From Adenophora triphylla var. japonica (lineage: Eukaryota; Streptophyta; Magnoliopsida; Asterales; Campanulaceae): a stretch of DNA of 64,000 nucleotides. The stretch lies in assembly GCA_022495995.1 (NCBI GenBank), contig JAFEMH010001355.1, forward strand, positions 33,501-97,500, in the 5' to 3' direction. The translations under genes were made by a program, and so were the position numbers. Of the stretch, positions 23,286 through 33,418 are shown piece by piece. Every line of letters starts with the position of its first letter. Positions within the stretch are counted from its first letter, which is position 1. The notes beneath the pieces were generated by a model. The model was not told the DNA's origin. It worked only from the letters and a program-made list of their open reading frames with translations, and did not search any database.

Positions 23286-24152
23286 ATGTCTACCGGAAAG
23301 CACGCCATGACCAAGGAAAGCCGTGAACAACCCACTCTCCAAGATTTGACCAAGTCTCTTGTCACTGAAATGGAACACGTGGAAGGTTGGAGAGAAGCTT
23401 TTGATTTGCCCGCCACTCGCATTGCTAGGGATTTTCGGAAGATGGAAAGTGATTCCGACAGTGGGCGATCATCCGTGCAAGAGGAGCTAAGTGACATCAA
23501 AACTCAACTTGCCAAAGCCTTGCAGCAAATTAATGACAATGACTCGTGGCATCACATGGAAGAATCCATCCAAGCCTAAAAGACAAAGATGTTGATTGAA
23601 GAGCTCGAGGAAGTCAAGAGCGAACTCGAAACTATGACCCAAAAGTGCATCAACCTTGAAGCCCACATTGAAGATGACATGGATGAGAGGGTCAAGTTTT
23701 TCCTCAATACCCTCTACCGTGACCTCAAAGAGCAAATGGAGGAAGAATATCAGGCTCGCCACCTCGTCTTTGTGCAACACTACGAGAACCATATCCGAGA
23801 CCTCCATAATCAAATGGCTAAGCGAAGGAAGGGGAGGATTTTCTCCGACATCGGAAACATCACTCTTGGTCATCTCTTCAGAAGTCTTCACAAGGACGGA
23901 AAGCTGAAGCCAATAGAAGGCTACCAACCTAAAAGGGAAGGTCGATCTCCACACCTCTATTGCTACTACCATCAATGCAATTGCCATCACACCAATGATT
24001 GCTTCAACTTTGAAAAATGCGATCAAGACTTGATTGACAAGCGACGCCATCAGAATTTGCCCAAGTGGTGGAATAGTTTGGATGAGTTCAAACAAATGAG
24101 GAGTCTCTTTTCATTTCAGTTATTTACTTTTAGTTGCAAAAGAAACGGTTAG
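23286..24152 (+). pseudogene. Element C: short gag (coiled coil plus zinc knuckle, no capsid domain)
   Basis: ATG 23286 (MSTGKHAMTKESREQPTLQD) aligns with the start in element A. It is acidic and helical to an in-frame TAA at 23577-23579, after which the same frame continues (LIEELEEVKSELETMTQKCI). HYENHIRDLHNQMAKRRKGR follows, then the zinc-knuckle region CYYHQCNCHHTNDC. The central Retrotrans_gag domain is missing, as in A, while element B in the same window has one. The product would be about 290 aa, short for a Tat Gag. Confidence 0.75.
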
Positions 24153-24296
24153 TAGCCTAGTTTAGTTTAGTCGGGTACTACTTGCCTAAAGACTTCATTT
24201 GTGGGCAAGAGTACCAAGTTTGCTTTTCAATAATAGTTAGTCAGTATTTCCCTTTTCGATTCCGATTAATACTTTGAGATTGAGAGAGAAAGCACT
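24153..24296 (+). other. Element C: spacer where protease would be expected
   Basis: T-rich non-coding spacer. No protease active-site motif is seen in any plus frame. It parallels 2727-3024 of element A. Confidence 0.5.
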
Positions 24297-24990
24297 GTGA
24301 ATGTCATAGACACTTACAACGAGAACGACTACTCAAAGGCACTTAGGTTTTCCGGAAGCCTTCTGTCACGGAGAATGATGCTAGCAAAAGGGTACTTTCC
24401 TGGATTGGGGCTTGGAAAGCACTTACAAGGAATAACGGAACCACCACCGGTCCCCCCGCCTCACACAAAGCATGGCCTAGGATACATCATTTCCATCCAC
24501 GATGGAGATGACGAAGAAGAGTGGGACTTCACTCAAGTCAAGTGGGAAGGAACCGCATACAAAGGCCACAATGACCCAAAGGTCAAAGATGGCAACCTCG
24601 AGCCATATCGAAAGACACTCAATGGATACTTCATCCGGGAAGGGGAAAGCATTCCCTACTTTATCTTTTCAGAACCATGGACTGATGATAAAGGAAAGCG
24701 CCAACCGGGCCAAATCTTCGGCGGCTGCGATGCTTCTCCGAGATGAAACAGAATCCGTCCCACGATCCCTAATGATTTGTGGGGCACGAAGGCGTAAAAT
24801 GACAAGCGAATGGGACTTTGTGTTGGGAGAAGACATGCTTTGCGGCAGTTCCAAGACCTGTACCGGTTAGAAGACGGCCGGATCCATGCAATATCCAAGG
24901 GGACGCTCCAACTACCGACTACACAAGACTAATACGAAATGTGATGAGCCAATTCTAAGCGGCACGTCAGGGGACCGATTGTTGATGAAG
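24297..24990 (+). pseudogene. Element C: G-patch-like segment
   Basis: The main frame 24297-24746 has YNENDYSKALRFSGS, then MMLAKGYFPGLGLGKHLQGI (G-patch-like), PPPVPPPHTKHGLGYIIS, a conserved acidic part, and PYFIFSEPWTDDKGKR. The frame is lost near 24720 and continues in others to about 24960. Same domain order as element A. In Tat elements this glycine-rich segment follows the protease and may bind nucleic acid; here the protease itself is not found. Confidence 0.65.
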
Positions 24991-25012
24991 ACTTCATGAT
25001 CAAAGAGCTTGG

Positions 25013-26299
25013 TTGCACTCCCCACCCTCGCGGGAAGATAGGCCTGCAACTTTTACATTAGAAGCGGGCTCCACCTCCGATGAACTCACTCAAGAGGAAA
25101 TCGAGGCGGTGGCTGAACATGTATTCCCTTACTTCCTTAATGAAAACTTTGATCTTTCCGAGTACCCTGAGATTGCTAGCATCGTAAATGATGAATTAAC
25201 TAATAATAATCAATATAACGAACACGTTAATAATGAATCATACGATGAGATAGATCAAGAAAACGAACAAATCTTAAAAGAATTAGCTAAGCAAGTAGGT
25301 CGTTGTGGAAAGAATGGCCTGTTGACGACGAGGAAATGCAAACGGTTAATCTTGGGACAACGGAAGACCCCGGAGAAACAAAGATCGATGCCTTCTTCAA
25401 GGGGGAAGACAGAGAAACCTTGACGCGGCTCCTCGGAGAATATGTCGACGTCTTCGCTTGGTCCTACGAGAGATATGCACAGGTTGAATCGGTCGGTTGT
25501 AGAACACAAGATACCGCTGCTACCCAACGCCAAGCCGGTCAAGCGAAACTACGCGAGAATCAAGCCGGAATGGTCAATGCAAGTGAAAGAGGAAATCATG
25601 AAACTCTTGAATGTAGGGTTCATCAAAGTGATTGAATATCCGGAATGGTTAGCAAACACGGTGCAAGTAGCCAAGTCGAATGGGAAAATACGAGTCTGTG
25701 TTGATTTCGGAGACTTGAACAAGGCATCCCCTAAAGATGACTTCCCGCTACCAAACATAGACATGTTGGTCGATGCCACGGCAGAAGATACGAGGTCCGC
25801 TCATTCGTCGACGGGTTCGCGAGGGTATAACCAAATCCTCACGGCGAGAAGAGGACCGGCCACAAAACAAAGCATTCACCACACCTTGGGGAACGTTACG
25901 CTACACGGTCATGCCGTTTGGTCTCAGAACGCTGGGGCTACCTACCAAAGTGGCGATCACAACACTATTCCACGACATGATCCATAAAGAAATAGAGGTG
26001 TATGTGGACGACATGATTATCCACTCGAAGGGGACGGATGGCCAACACTTGAGAGATCTCGAGAAAATTCTTCAATCGGCGAGACAAAGACAAAATGAGA
26101 CTCAACCCCGCCAAATGCTCATTCGGAGTAGTCAAAGGGAAAGTCTTGGGATACATGGTCACGTAACGCGGCATAGAAGCGGTTACGCCAAGATAAAGGC
26201 CATTACGAGACATGCCTCCACCCGGGACACGTAAAGAAGTAAAGGGATTCATGGGCGAGACTCCAATATATCGGTCGATTCATTAATCAAACGGCTACA
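25013..26299 (+). pseudogene. Element C pol: reverse transcriptase, multiply frameshifted
   Basis: 25013-25320 encodes the acidic linker (EEIEAVAEHVFPYFLNENFD). The next frame has VDVFAWSYE. 25442-25790 has WSMQVKEEIMKLLNVGFIKV, KSNGKIRVCVDFGDLNKASP and DDFPLPNIDMLVDATAE. The palm (GYNQIL, about 25825) and the YVDD motif (EVYVDDMIIHSKG, about 25990-26030) lie in further frames. At least five shifts, more than in element A. Confidence 0.85.
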
Positions 26300-27484
26300 A
26301 TGTGCGACCCCATCTTTAAGCTGCTTAAGAAAAACGCACCTCAAGAGTGGACCGAAGAATGTCAAGAAGCATTCGAGGAAGTTAAGCACTACTTGACTTC
26401 CCCACCCATCCTGGTTCCACCACACAAGGAGAAGCCCTTGAAGTTATACCTCACGATCACAGACAACGCATTAGGGGCTATGCTTGCTCAAGAACGGCCC
26501 GGCTTCGCACACGAAAATGCCATCTACTTTGTCAGCCGCAGATTCCAAGGCAGTGAAATCAACTACTCTCCATTCGACAAGTCATGCGCTGCTCTCGTCT
26601 GGGTATCACAAAGGCTAAAGCACTATATGGAAGCCTTTCCAGTCCGTCTCATCGCAAAAATGGATCCACTGAAATATATCCTAGACAAATCAAATTTGTC
26701 TTTGAGACTAGCCAAATGGTACTTCATGCTCGCGGGGTATGATATCACTTACGTCACTCAGAAATCCGTCAGAGGGAGTGTATTCGCAGATCAGTTGGCC
26801 GAATTTCCTTGCGACGAAGTGAAGGGGGAAGACCCGCGATTCCCTGATGAGGACATCCTAAGCATAGAAGAAAATAAGTGGCAATTATTTTTCGATGGCG
26901 CAGCCAACAAGAGAGGGTTTGGCATCGGAATGTTATTGGTAGACCCTAACGACATCTACACTCCACTAGCAGTACGTCTTGACTTTGACGCCACCAACAA
27001 TACCGCAGAATACGAGGCTTGCATAGCGGGGCTTGAGGCAGCCCTAGAACGCAACGTGACTGAACTCGAGGTATTCGGGGATTCCCAATTGATCATCAAT
27101 CAGACATTGAAGAAGTGGAGGGTCCAAGATCCAACCCTTCAAAGATACAGTGCCCACCTCCAAGAATTAGCGCAACAATTTCAGGATGTCTCATTCCACT
27201 ATCTCCCCAGAAACAAAAATCGGTTTGTGGACGCATTAGCCACACTTGCTTCTTTGGTCGAAATCCCTAAAGGAAAAGCAGTTAAACCCTTCAAAATAAC
27301 ACGGCGTGCAACTCCTGCATACTGCGCCGTTATAGATCTTCACGACTGCAAAGACAAATGGTTATCCAAAGGTGCCGCTGTTGAAAACTCCGAAGGGAAA
27401 CCATGGTACCACGACATTTGGTATTTCATCCTAGATGGAACCATACCGCCTAAGACAGCACTCGAAGACTCGTGTCGCCCTTAA
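26300..27484 (+). CDS. Element C pol fragment: gypsy RNase H plus archaeal-type RNase H
   Basis: The longest open stretch of this element, 394 aa. Residues 1-190 are the gypsy-type RNase H (LYLTITDNALGAMLAQERPG; YFVSRRFQGSEINYSPFDKS; SVRGSVFADQLAEFP). Residues about 195-340 are the second, archaeal-type RNase H (WQLFFDGAANKRGFGIGMLL; NNTAEYEACIAGLEAALERN; VFGDSQLIINQTLKKW; HYLPRNKNRFVDALATLASL). Tandem RNase H is diagnostic of Tat. It is a domain fragment of a broken polyprotein and has no start codon of its own. Confidence 0.85.
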   Translation: MCDPIFKLLKKNAPQEWTEECQEAFEEVKHYLTSPPILVPPHKEKPLKLYLTITDNALGAMLAQERPGFAHENAIYFVSRRFQGSEINYSPFDKSCAALVWVSQRLKHYMEAFPVRLIAKMDPLKYILDKSNLSLRLAKWYFMLAGYDITYVTQKSVRGSVFADQLAEFPCDEVKGEDPRFPDEDILSIEENKWQLFFDGAANKRGFGIGMLLVDPNDIYTPLAVRLDFDATNNTAEYEACIAGLEAALERNVTELEVFGDSQLIINQTLKKWRVQDPTLQRYSAHLQELAQQFQDVSFHYLPRNKNRFVDALATLASLVEIPKGKAVKPFKITRRATPAYCAVIDLHDCKDKWLSKGAAVENSEGKPWYHDIWYFILDGTIPPKTALEDSCRP

Positions 27485-28680
27485 AAGGTTGGCCGCCAAT
27501 TACGTCATCACCGCCGGCCGTCTATTCAAGAAACATTCCCAAGGAAACCTCATTTGCGCCACCGAGGAAGAGGCCCAGAAATAATGGACCATGTTCATCA
27601 AGGCATATGTGGAACCCACATGAGCGGAAACATGCTCGCCAAAAAGATCATCGACAAGGGTACTTTTGGCCGACCATGGAAGCCGACCGTACCAAAATGG
27701 TCAAGAAGTGCCACAAGTGTCGATACACGCCAATCTTCAAAGATGCACCGCCTTCCTTGCTGTACCCAATGACTTCACCTTGGCCGTTCTCTACATGGGG
27801 ATAGACGTGATTGGAAAGATCACACCCGCAGAGCCAATCTGACATCAAGTTTCGTCTAGTAGCCATCGACTATTTCACTAAATGGGTCGAGGCCGCCTCC
27901 TACAAAGTTCTCGAATGCCGGAAAGGTTGCGTAATTTATCAAGCACAACATCATCCGCCGATATGGGGTTCCACAAGAGATGATATCCGATAATGGGTCA
28001 CACTTCGAGAAGGAAACCGATCGCCTACCGACCGAGTACAAAATCACGAGACACAAGTCATCTCCTTATAGGCCTCAAACAAACGGAGCAGCTTGAAGCC
28101 GCGAACAAAACAATCGAGACTATCATCGAAAAAATGGCAAGCCACTGGAAAAGACTGCCCGACAAGATACCATTCGTACTATGGGGTACCGCACTTAGCC
28201 CGAATGCCTACAGGAGAAACTCCCTACGCCCTCACATTCGGGATGGAGGCCGTCTTACCGATAGAATTGGAAATACCATCACTAAGGGTTCTCCTAGAAA
28301 ACCAAGTGAATGAAGTCGACCGGCTAGAAAGCGGATACGAAGAGCTAGCCCCTGTTGGACGAAGAAGAAAGGTTGAAAGCGGCCGAACACACTCAAGCTT
28401 ACCAAAGAAGAATGGCAAGAGCTTTCAACAAAAAGGTCAAGACAAGAAACATCGTAGTAGGCGACTGGGTGCTCCGTGAGCATCGTCCCTGACCTTTCAA
28501 CCCGTTAGGCAAGTGGGGACCAAGGTGGATAGGACCCTACATTGTGAAGAAGATATTCTCTGGGGAGCCCTTCACCTGGTAGACTTAGACGGAGATCAAC
28601 TACCGAAGTCTGGCCAACATGGACAAGCTCAAGAAGTACTTCGCGTGACTTGGCCCCCTAAGAACAAATCGCTCGCTAGG
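27472..28680 (+). pseudogene. Element C pol: integrase, heavily decayed
   Basis: Pieces in several frames: HRQGYFWPTMEADRTKMVKK and a CHKC zinc-binding pair (27640-27720); FRLVAIDYFTKWVEAASYKV (27848-27910), the core around the first catalytic Asp; a GVPQEMISDNGSHF-like part near 27960-28005; KRLPDKIPFVLWGT near 28150; and a C-terminal part to about 28650. Six or more frameshifts or stops. It could not encode a working integrase. Confidence 0.75.
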
Positions 28681-29122
28681 TTGAAAATCCCTAAAGGACA
28701 ACTTAGGCAAAAATTAGAGCTAGCACAAGAACAGAAGCCCGCTGGATTGAAAACCCGAAGGGGCGGTCTAGGCAAAAGAAAGGGTGTGCATGAAAAAAAA
28801 AGGGGGGGTCTTATCTCGCGCGAGATTACCCCACGGCCCGGAGCCATATTTTGTCCTTTTCTCAAAAATGAACTACGTTGGACCTGAGCCTCTTGTTTAA
28901 TTGCTGTAAAAGAGGAACGTAGGCAGCCTTCGGGTTCGGTCTAATCAAATAAATAAATCAAAGTTGTCCCTTTTATTAATCGAATGCGTTTCATTAATGA
29001 CAATAGGGAAATCCTAACCACAACGACTAATTTGCTAAGCTAACAAACTTGAAAAAAAAAATAATACTAATAAAGCAGAAACAATTGATCTATCAAAGCA
29101 ATCTCTTGGTACTCCTAAAGAT
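28681..29122 (+). other. Element C: post-pol non-coding region
   Basis: Contains the palindrome ATCTCGCGCGAGAT (28813-28826) and the third ACTACG/CGTAGG motif (28869-28940). Otherwise AT-rich with no supported gene. Confidence 0.6.
28869..28940 (+). repeat. ACTACG...CGTAGG motif, copy 3 (element C, after pol)
   Basis: GAACTACGTTGGACCTGAGCC, about 25 nt, then GGAACGTAGGCAGCC and GGGTTCGGTC. CTACGTT can pair with AACGTAG (7 bp). Confidence 0.8.
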
Positions 29123-30640
29123 CTAGCCTTTCATTGACTTGGTTGGCCGGCGGACATGGTCTCCACCGTCGTCGTAATCCTCTTTGCGCTTTGAGCCTCT
29201 CAAAGCGGAACATCCCTCGAGACGGTCAAAAATAGAGTCGAGACGATCAAAGACAGATTCCGACAATCTCTTGAAGACATGAGGCCTATCCAAAGCTTGC
29301 GTCTTTCCAGGCATTCCCTTGCCTCGCCTCTCGTACCAATCCCCATCAAGAAAATCCTGAGTTGGATCAGCCGCACATTAGCAGGATCGACCGAGCCTCG
29401 CTCCTTCGCAAGATACCGCTAGCTACAAAAGAATCTCTTAGCAAGAAAAGCCGCAAATCATCAATCTTCTCTGCACTAGGATGACCGGTATGGAGGAACC
29501 AATCCAAATATTTGTCAGACAGGAAGATGCTTGCATTAAAAGTCCGAAGGTTCGACCAACGGTCCCGATTAGTTCCTTCACCCCATGCTTGAGCTAGCAC
29601 CTGCGCAAACTCTACCCCAATATAAGACACTTCACGAGAAGCTCCTTCGAAAAGATAAGTGTCCCGTCGCTCGACCAAACCGACTGAGCACCCGCTGGGA
29701 AAGTAAAAGGAGGAAGCTCGCAAACCCGGAAGAACAACCCTGTCAAAACCCTTGGTATTGGCAATATACTTGTTCAATCTCCAATAAGGTGGACACCAGA
29801 GAATATCGGCAGTTTCGGTCTTCACAATCAACTCAGCCCATTCATCCCCTGAAAGATCTTTGATCCACAACTTTCGCGTATGATATGTAAAAGGAGAATA
29901 TTCCAACGGGGGACCTATCAACTTGAGATGCTCCCTAAGCCAAAAAGTCAACGAGGAGGGGACTCCCTTGAGTCATGACGCCACCCTATGCAGCTCATCA
30001 AGACCATGAAGGGTCTCACCCAAGATTAGCGGAATAATGTTCCTAAAACGTTTCCTAGCCTCGCAACAACTTCCACCCGCCTGGGAATCGACCAAGCCGT
30101 CCCCGCACGTAAAACAAAACATCTCCGAAAAAGAGAAAGAGCCGAAAGTTCCGCTTATGGACATGAAAAGCGTCATCATCGAATCACCGAAGCGTCCCGA
30201 AAAGAAGAGCAATCAACCCACTTCATGCGGTGAACCAACCCATAGCAAGTATCAAGGGGGATCCCTAACAATTCGTTCAAAGCCTCCGAATGATTCCTAT
30301 GATACTTAGGAACAAAGCAATCTCACCACCAAAGGCATATCCAAGATAATGGCGAATTCCTCCACAAGAGGCACCATCTCATTCAAAGAAAAATTGAAAA
30401 GATGAATAGAGGGATCCCAAAATCGAGCAAAGACCCCGCAATAACTTCCAATCCGATTGGAGGTTCTTCAAAGTGAAAAGAATTCTAAATCGAATTCTGC
30501 GATAAACTTATTGCGAGACCGGTTGCGAAACGACCTTACAAAATCCCTCGATGCTTGCTTGAAAGATACAATCACTTCAGAGGACAAAGAAAAATCATCG
30601 ACAATCATGGACGTTGGGGCAATCTCCTTGGAAGCCATGG
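29123..30640 (-). pseudogene. Element C antisense gene, DUF7745-like, frameshifted
   Basis: Opposite strand to pol. It begins at about 30636 (MASKEIAPTSMIVDDFSLSS). After a shift near 30480 it reads FARFWDPSIHLFNFSLNEMV and PLVEEFAIILDMPLV. The long frame 29951-29367 has FTYHTRKLWIKDLSGDEWAE, ILWCPPYWRLNKYIANTKGF and a Trp-rich middle (WSNLRTFNASIFLSD). The end at 29314-29123 is basic. The FWDPxxHxFxF...LxPxLEEF pattern is what I recognise from the DUF7745-type protein carried by Tat/Ogre-like elements; this is from memory, not a search. Frame changes make it a pseudogene. Confidence 0.6.
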
Positions 30641-31689
30641 ATCATAGGGTTGAAGAAGAAGACAAGAGTTTCACCCTAACAGGATATCTCTAGAGTTTGA
30701 AAGGCTAGAATGAGTTATCTCGGCCGGACTACGGGGTGATTTTATAGGGAAAACTCGTCAAAATCCTGTTCGAAAAAGGAAGAGATTTCGCTGGGTAGCG
30801 TGTCTCGTGCGAGACACCTTATCTCGCGCGAGATATCCCTACGGCAAAGCAATGCCAGCTCTACTCAAACAAAATCTAGCCCCGACTTGACGAAGCAAGT
30901 CTCGAAAACCCGCGTGTACAGCTCATAACATGCAATAAAACACCATACTCGGGCTCAAAATTGCGGCCTAACGGCCATTCCATTTCCGAAAACATGGAAA
31001 GTCGAGAAAGTTAATTAACTAACTAATTAGACCTAGGATTAGGGATTAAGAAAAACCATTGTTTTTGCTACCTATGTGTTCCTAACAGTAATTTAAAAGA
31101 AAGAAAAAGTTATGTCCAGGCCCACACGGCCAATATGTACAGATAATCGAGATAAAGAAAAAGGGGAGGGATCACGCCATCAAGTCGCTCGAGCCACCAG
31201 CACCTCCGCCATCACCACCAGGGGGCTACCATCCCTCCTCGACCTCTTGGCTCCGCAAGTAGGGGTCATAGCCGAGGCCACCGTCGAGGCCGCCGAAGAA
31301 GCCTTCTGGAATGCCTTCCTGACAGGTCCGACACCAAAGCCATCAACCCAGCCATCTTGGTCGCTCCACGGTTGTAATCGGCCGCGGATATGGTGACCTG
31401 ACAATCAAAGAAAAGAAACGTTCAGATGAAGTCGGACATATACACTTATATGGACGAATACGAGATATACCTTCTGGAAAAGGACAAAATTGTCCTCGAC
31501 AATAAGCGTCTACGCAACGTCAAAGTTCAAAATTTTGACACATTTACCCTTGGAAATGATAAACTAGCAAGGAAACGTGGAAAAACCGGTACCGCAAGTC
31601 ACGGAACGAGTCAAATGTGACATGCGCACAATCGCCCGGTACGGCACCAGTCGCCCGAGAACCGAGTGGTCCAAAGATCAACCCAATTC
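30641..31689. other. Element C: upstream side of antisense gene and spacer
   Basis: Holds a palindrome pair (GTCTCGTGCGAGAC 30802-30815, ATCTCGCGCGAGAT 30821-30834), placed like a promoter/leader feature of the antisense gene. A short Ala-rich frame is possible on the minus strand (31404-31180) but is not supported as a gene. Confidence 0.5.
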
Positions 31690-32150
31690 ACATGATTCAG
31701 AGCCCAGGAAGGTGAATCATCAAAGAAAAAGCCCGGTCCAACGCCCAGACAGGTGGATCGTCATCAAAAAGCCCGGTCCAACGCCCAGCACGGGTGGATC
31801 GTCATCAAAAGCTCGGTCAACGCCTGCATGGGTGGATCGTCATCAAAAGCTCGGTCAACGCCCAAACAGGTGGATCGTCATCGTAAAAGACCGGTCAACG
31901 CCTTGGACAGGTGGATCGTCATCGAAAAGACCGGTCAACGCCCGGGCAGGTGGATCGTCGAACCAAAAGCCCGATTCAACGCCCAAACAGGTGAATCGTC
32001 ATCCCCAACAGCAAAAAGCCCGATTCGGAGCCCAGAACGGCGAATCGTCACAAAAACAACAGGACTCAGAGGACCGAACAGGTAAGCCTTTGTTTTCTAA
32101 CATATTTCCCGCGAGTTCGGAGCCCGAGACAGGGCGAATCTTCAGACAGA
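31690..32150 (+). repeat. Element C tandem array of about 40-bp units
   Basis: Nine to ten copies with core CAACGCCCAGACAGGTGGAT and CGTCATCAAAAAGCCCGGTC. Clear unit starts are at 31731, 31771, 31811, 31849, 31890, 31930 and 31969; later units are degenerate. Frames across it (Trp-Ile-Val repeats) are a by-product of the repeat. Tandem arrays between pol and 3' LTR are common in Tat elements and can seed satellites. Confidence 0.9.
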
Positions 32151-32276
32151 CATGTATATTCGAGTGGGTCTTGATTTGATTCCTCGGTATGAATTTGCCT
32201 TTTCAAAAAATAAAATCTCCTCGATTTTAAAAAAACGTTTTTCAAAATACCTAAAGCAACCTTTTCGTGTTTTGGA

Positions 32277-32340
32277 GTCGAACTACGTTATGGTCGATTC
32301 TCCGATAGAGATACGTAGGCGGCCATGCGGCACGACCATC
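32277..32340 (+). repeat. ACTACG...CGTAGG motif, copy 4 (element C, before 3' LTR)
   Basis: GTCGAACTACGTTATGGTC, then GATACGTAGGCGGCC and a GCGGCACGACC end. The central CCTGA is replaced by TCGAT, so this is the most diverged copy. Confidence 0.75.
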
Positions 32341-32398
32341 CCGATGTTCGAATGATGTCTTTTCTATCGTCGACATGACTTCTTTCATAAGACTTGTC

Positions 32399-32410
32399 GC
32401 CGAGGGGCTC
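32399..32410 (+). other. Element C polypurine tract
   Basis: GCCGAGGGGCTC directly before the 3' LTR start at 32411, the expected plus-strand primer site. Short and not purely purine. Confidence 0.5.
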
Positions 32411-33413
32411 TGTAGACACCCCATTCGAACACACGGATCATACTTATACCACTCTAAGTCTCACTTTGAGTCAAGAAGTAGAAATCCACCATTTCGTCAT
32501 GTTTCGTTAAAGTTTTGACTAACTACCGTTAGTTTGGGACTAAACTGCATACGAGATAACGAGGAGAGGACAAAACTGTCCACAGGAGCAATATCTCGCC
32601 GCGAGATGGCGTGTCTCGCGCGAGATATCTCCCTCTGCGGTGCGGACGACGGTTCCCTCGTCGATTTCAACCTCTTTTCGGGATAAAACTTTATCTCTCC
32701 GGCCAACCAATGGGAGGGGAGGTCTAGAACCATCTGATAGGGTTTTAACTCTCCACTTCTTCATATCCAACCTCTATAAATACTTGGTGACTTCCAAGGC
32801 TCAAGGGGTCGAAGGTCCCGAACCGCGAATTTACACAACACACACACATTTTGTCGTTTTCTTTCCCTGAAAGAATTCTTCAAAATCACCCTAAAACTCA
32901 CCTCATAGTTTGTTTGTCAACCTTGTTGATAAACAAGCATCAATCTCCAAACCAAGGACCAAGGCGAAGCTCTGTCCATGTGAAGGGTCGACTCCAAACT
33001 TGAGCCGAAACTCTGCCCAAATCACCTCACGCAAGGTAATTCCTAATCTTCCTTCTAATTGATTGTTAGAGTGGTATAAGTCCATAAAATCTAGGATCGG
33101 CCTAGAGCCTCTCCAAATCATGGAGACGGTCTCGAAGCAATTGTTCCTACATTCCGTTTGACCTCGTCAAATGGACCTTTATTTGTAGTATTTGAATTCG
33201 TTTTTTTATTTCTTCTTTTGAAAAACCTCTCTTTTCTTTAGCAAGACCGATCTCCGGATTGGGTGAAATGGATGCCTTCTAAACCTACCCATTTCATAAC
33301 CTAAGCCCCGAACTCAAATCTCTCAAATGGTTTTTCTATGTTTCCAATCAAATAATATAGGTGGCGACTCATAAAAATAAAAAGAACCAGAATTTCTTTC
33401 TCACAACGCTACA
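32411..33413 (+). repeat. Element C 3' LTR
   Basis: 1003 bp, TGTAGACACC...GCTACA. The palindrome pair (32593-32607, 32613-32626) is better kept than in the 5' LTR. Followed by GGTAT, the second copy of the target duplication, and then element D sequence. Confidence 0.93.
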
Positions 33414-33418
33414 GGTAT

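Larger units (their letters stand above)
11019..33413 (+). mobile_element. Element C: Tat-like Ty3/gypsy element, interrupted by element B
   Basis: Bounded by TGTAGACACC (11019) and GCTACA (33413), with a perfect 5-bp target duplication GGTAT at 11014-11018 and 33414-33418. Removing B leaves about 12.4 kb: 5' LTR, tRNA-Arg-type primer site, leader, short gag, G-patch, RT, double RNase H, decayed integrase, an antisense gene, a 40-bp tandem repeat array, purine tract and 3' LTR. It is the same family as element A. The 5' and 3' LTRs are highly similar with a few local differences. Many frameshifts in RT and integrase show it is inactive. Confidence 0.92.

Noticed and set aside
31690..32150. 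Long frames with Trp-Ile-Val repeats as a repeat protein
   Set aside because: Frames follow the 40-bp DNA repeat and are open in more than one frame.
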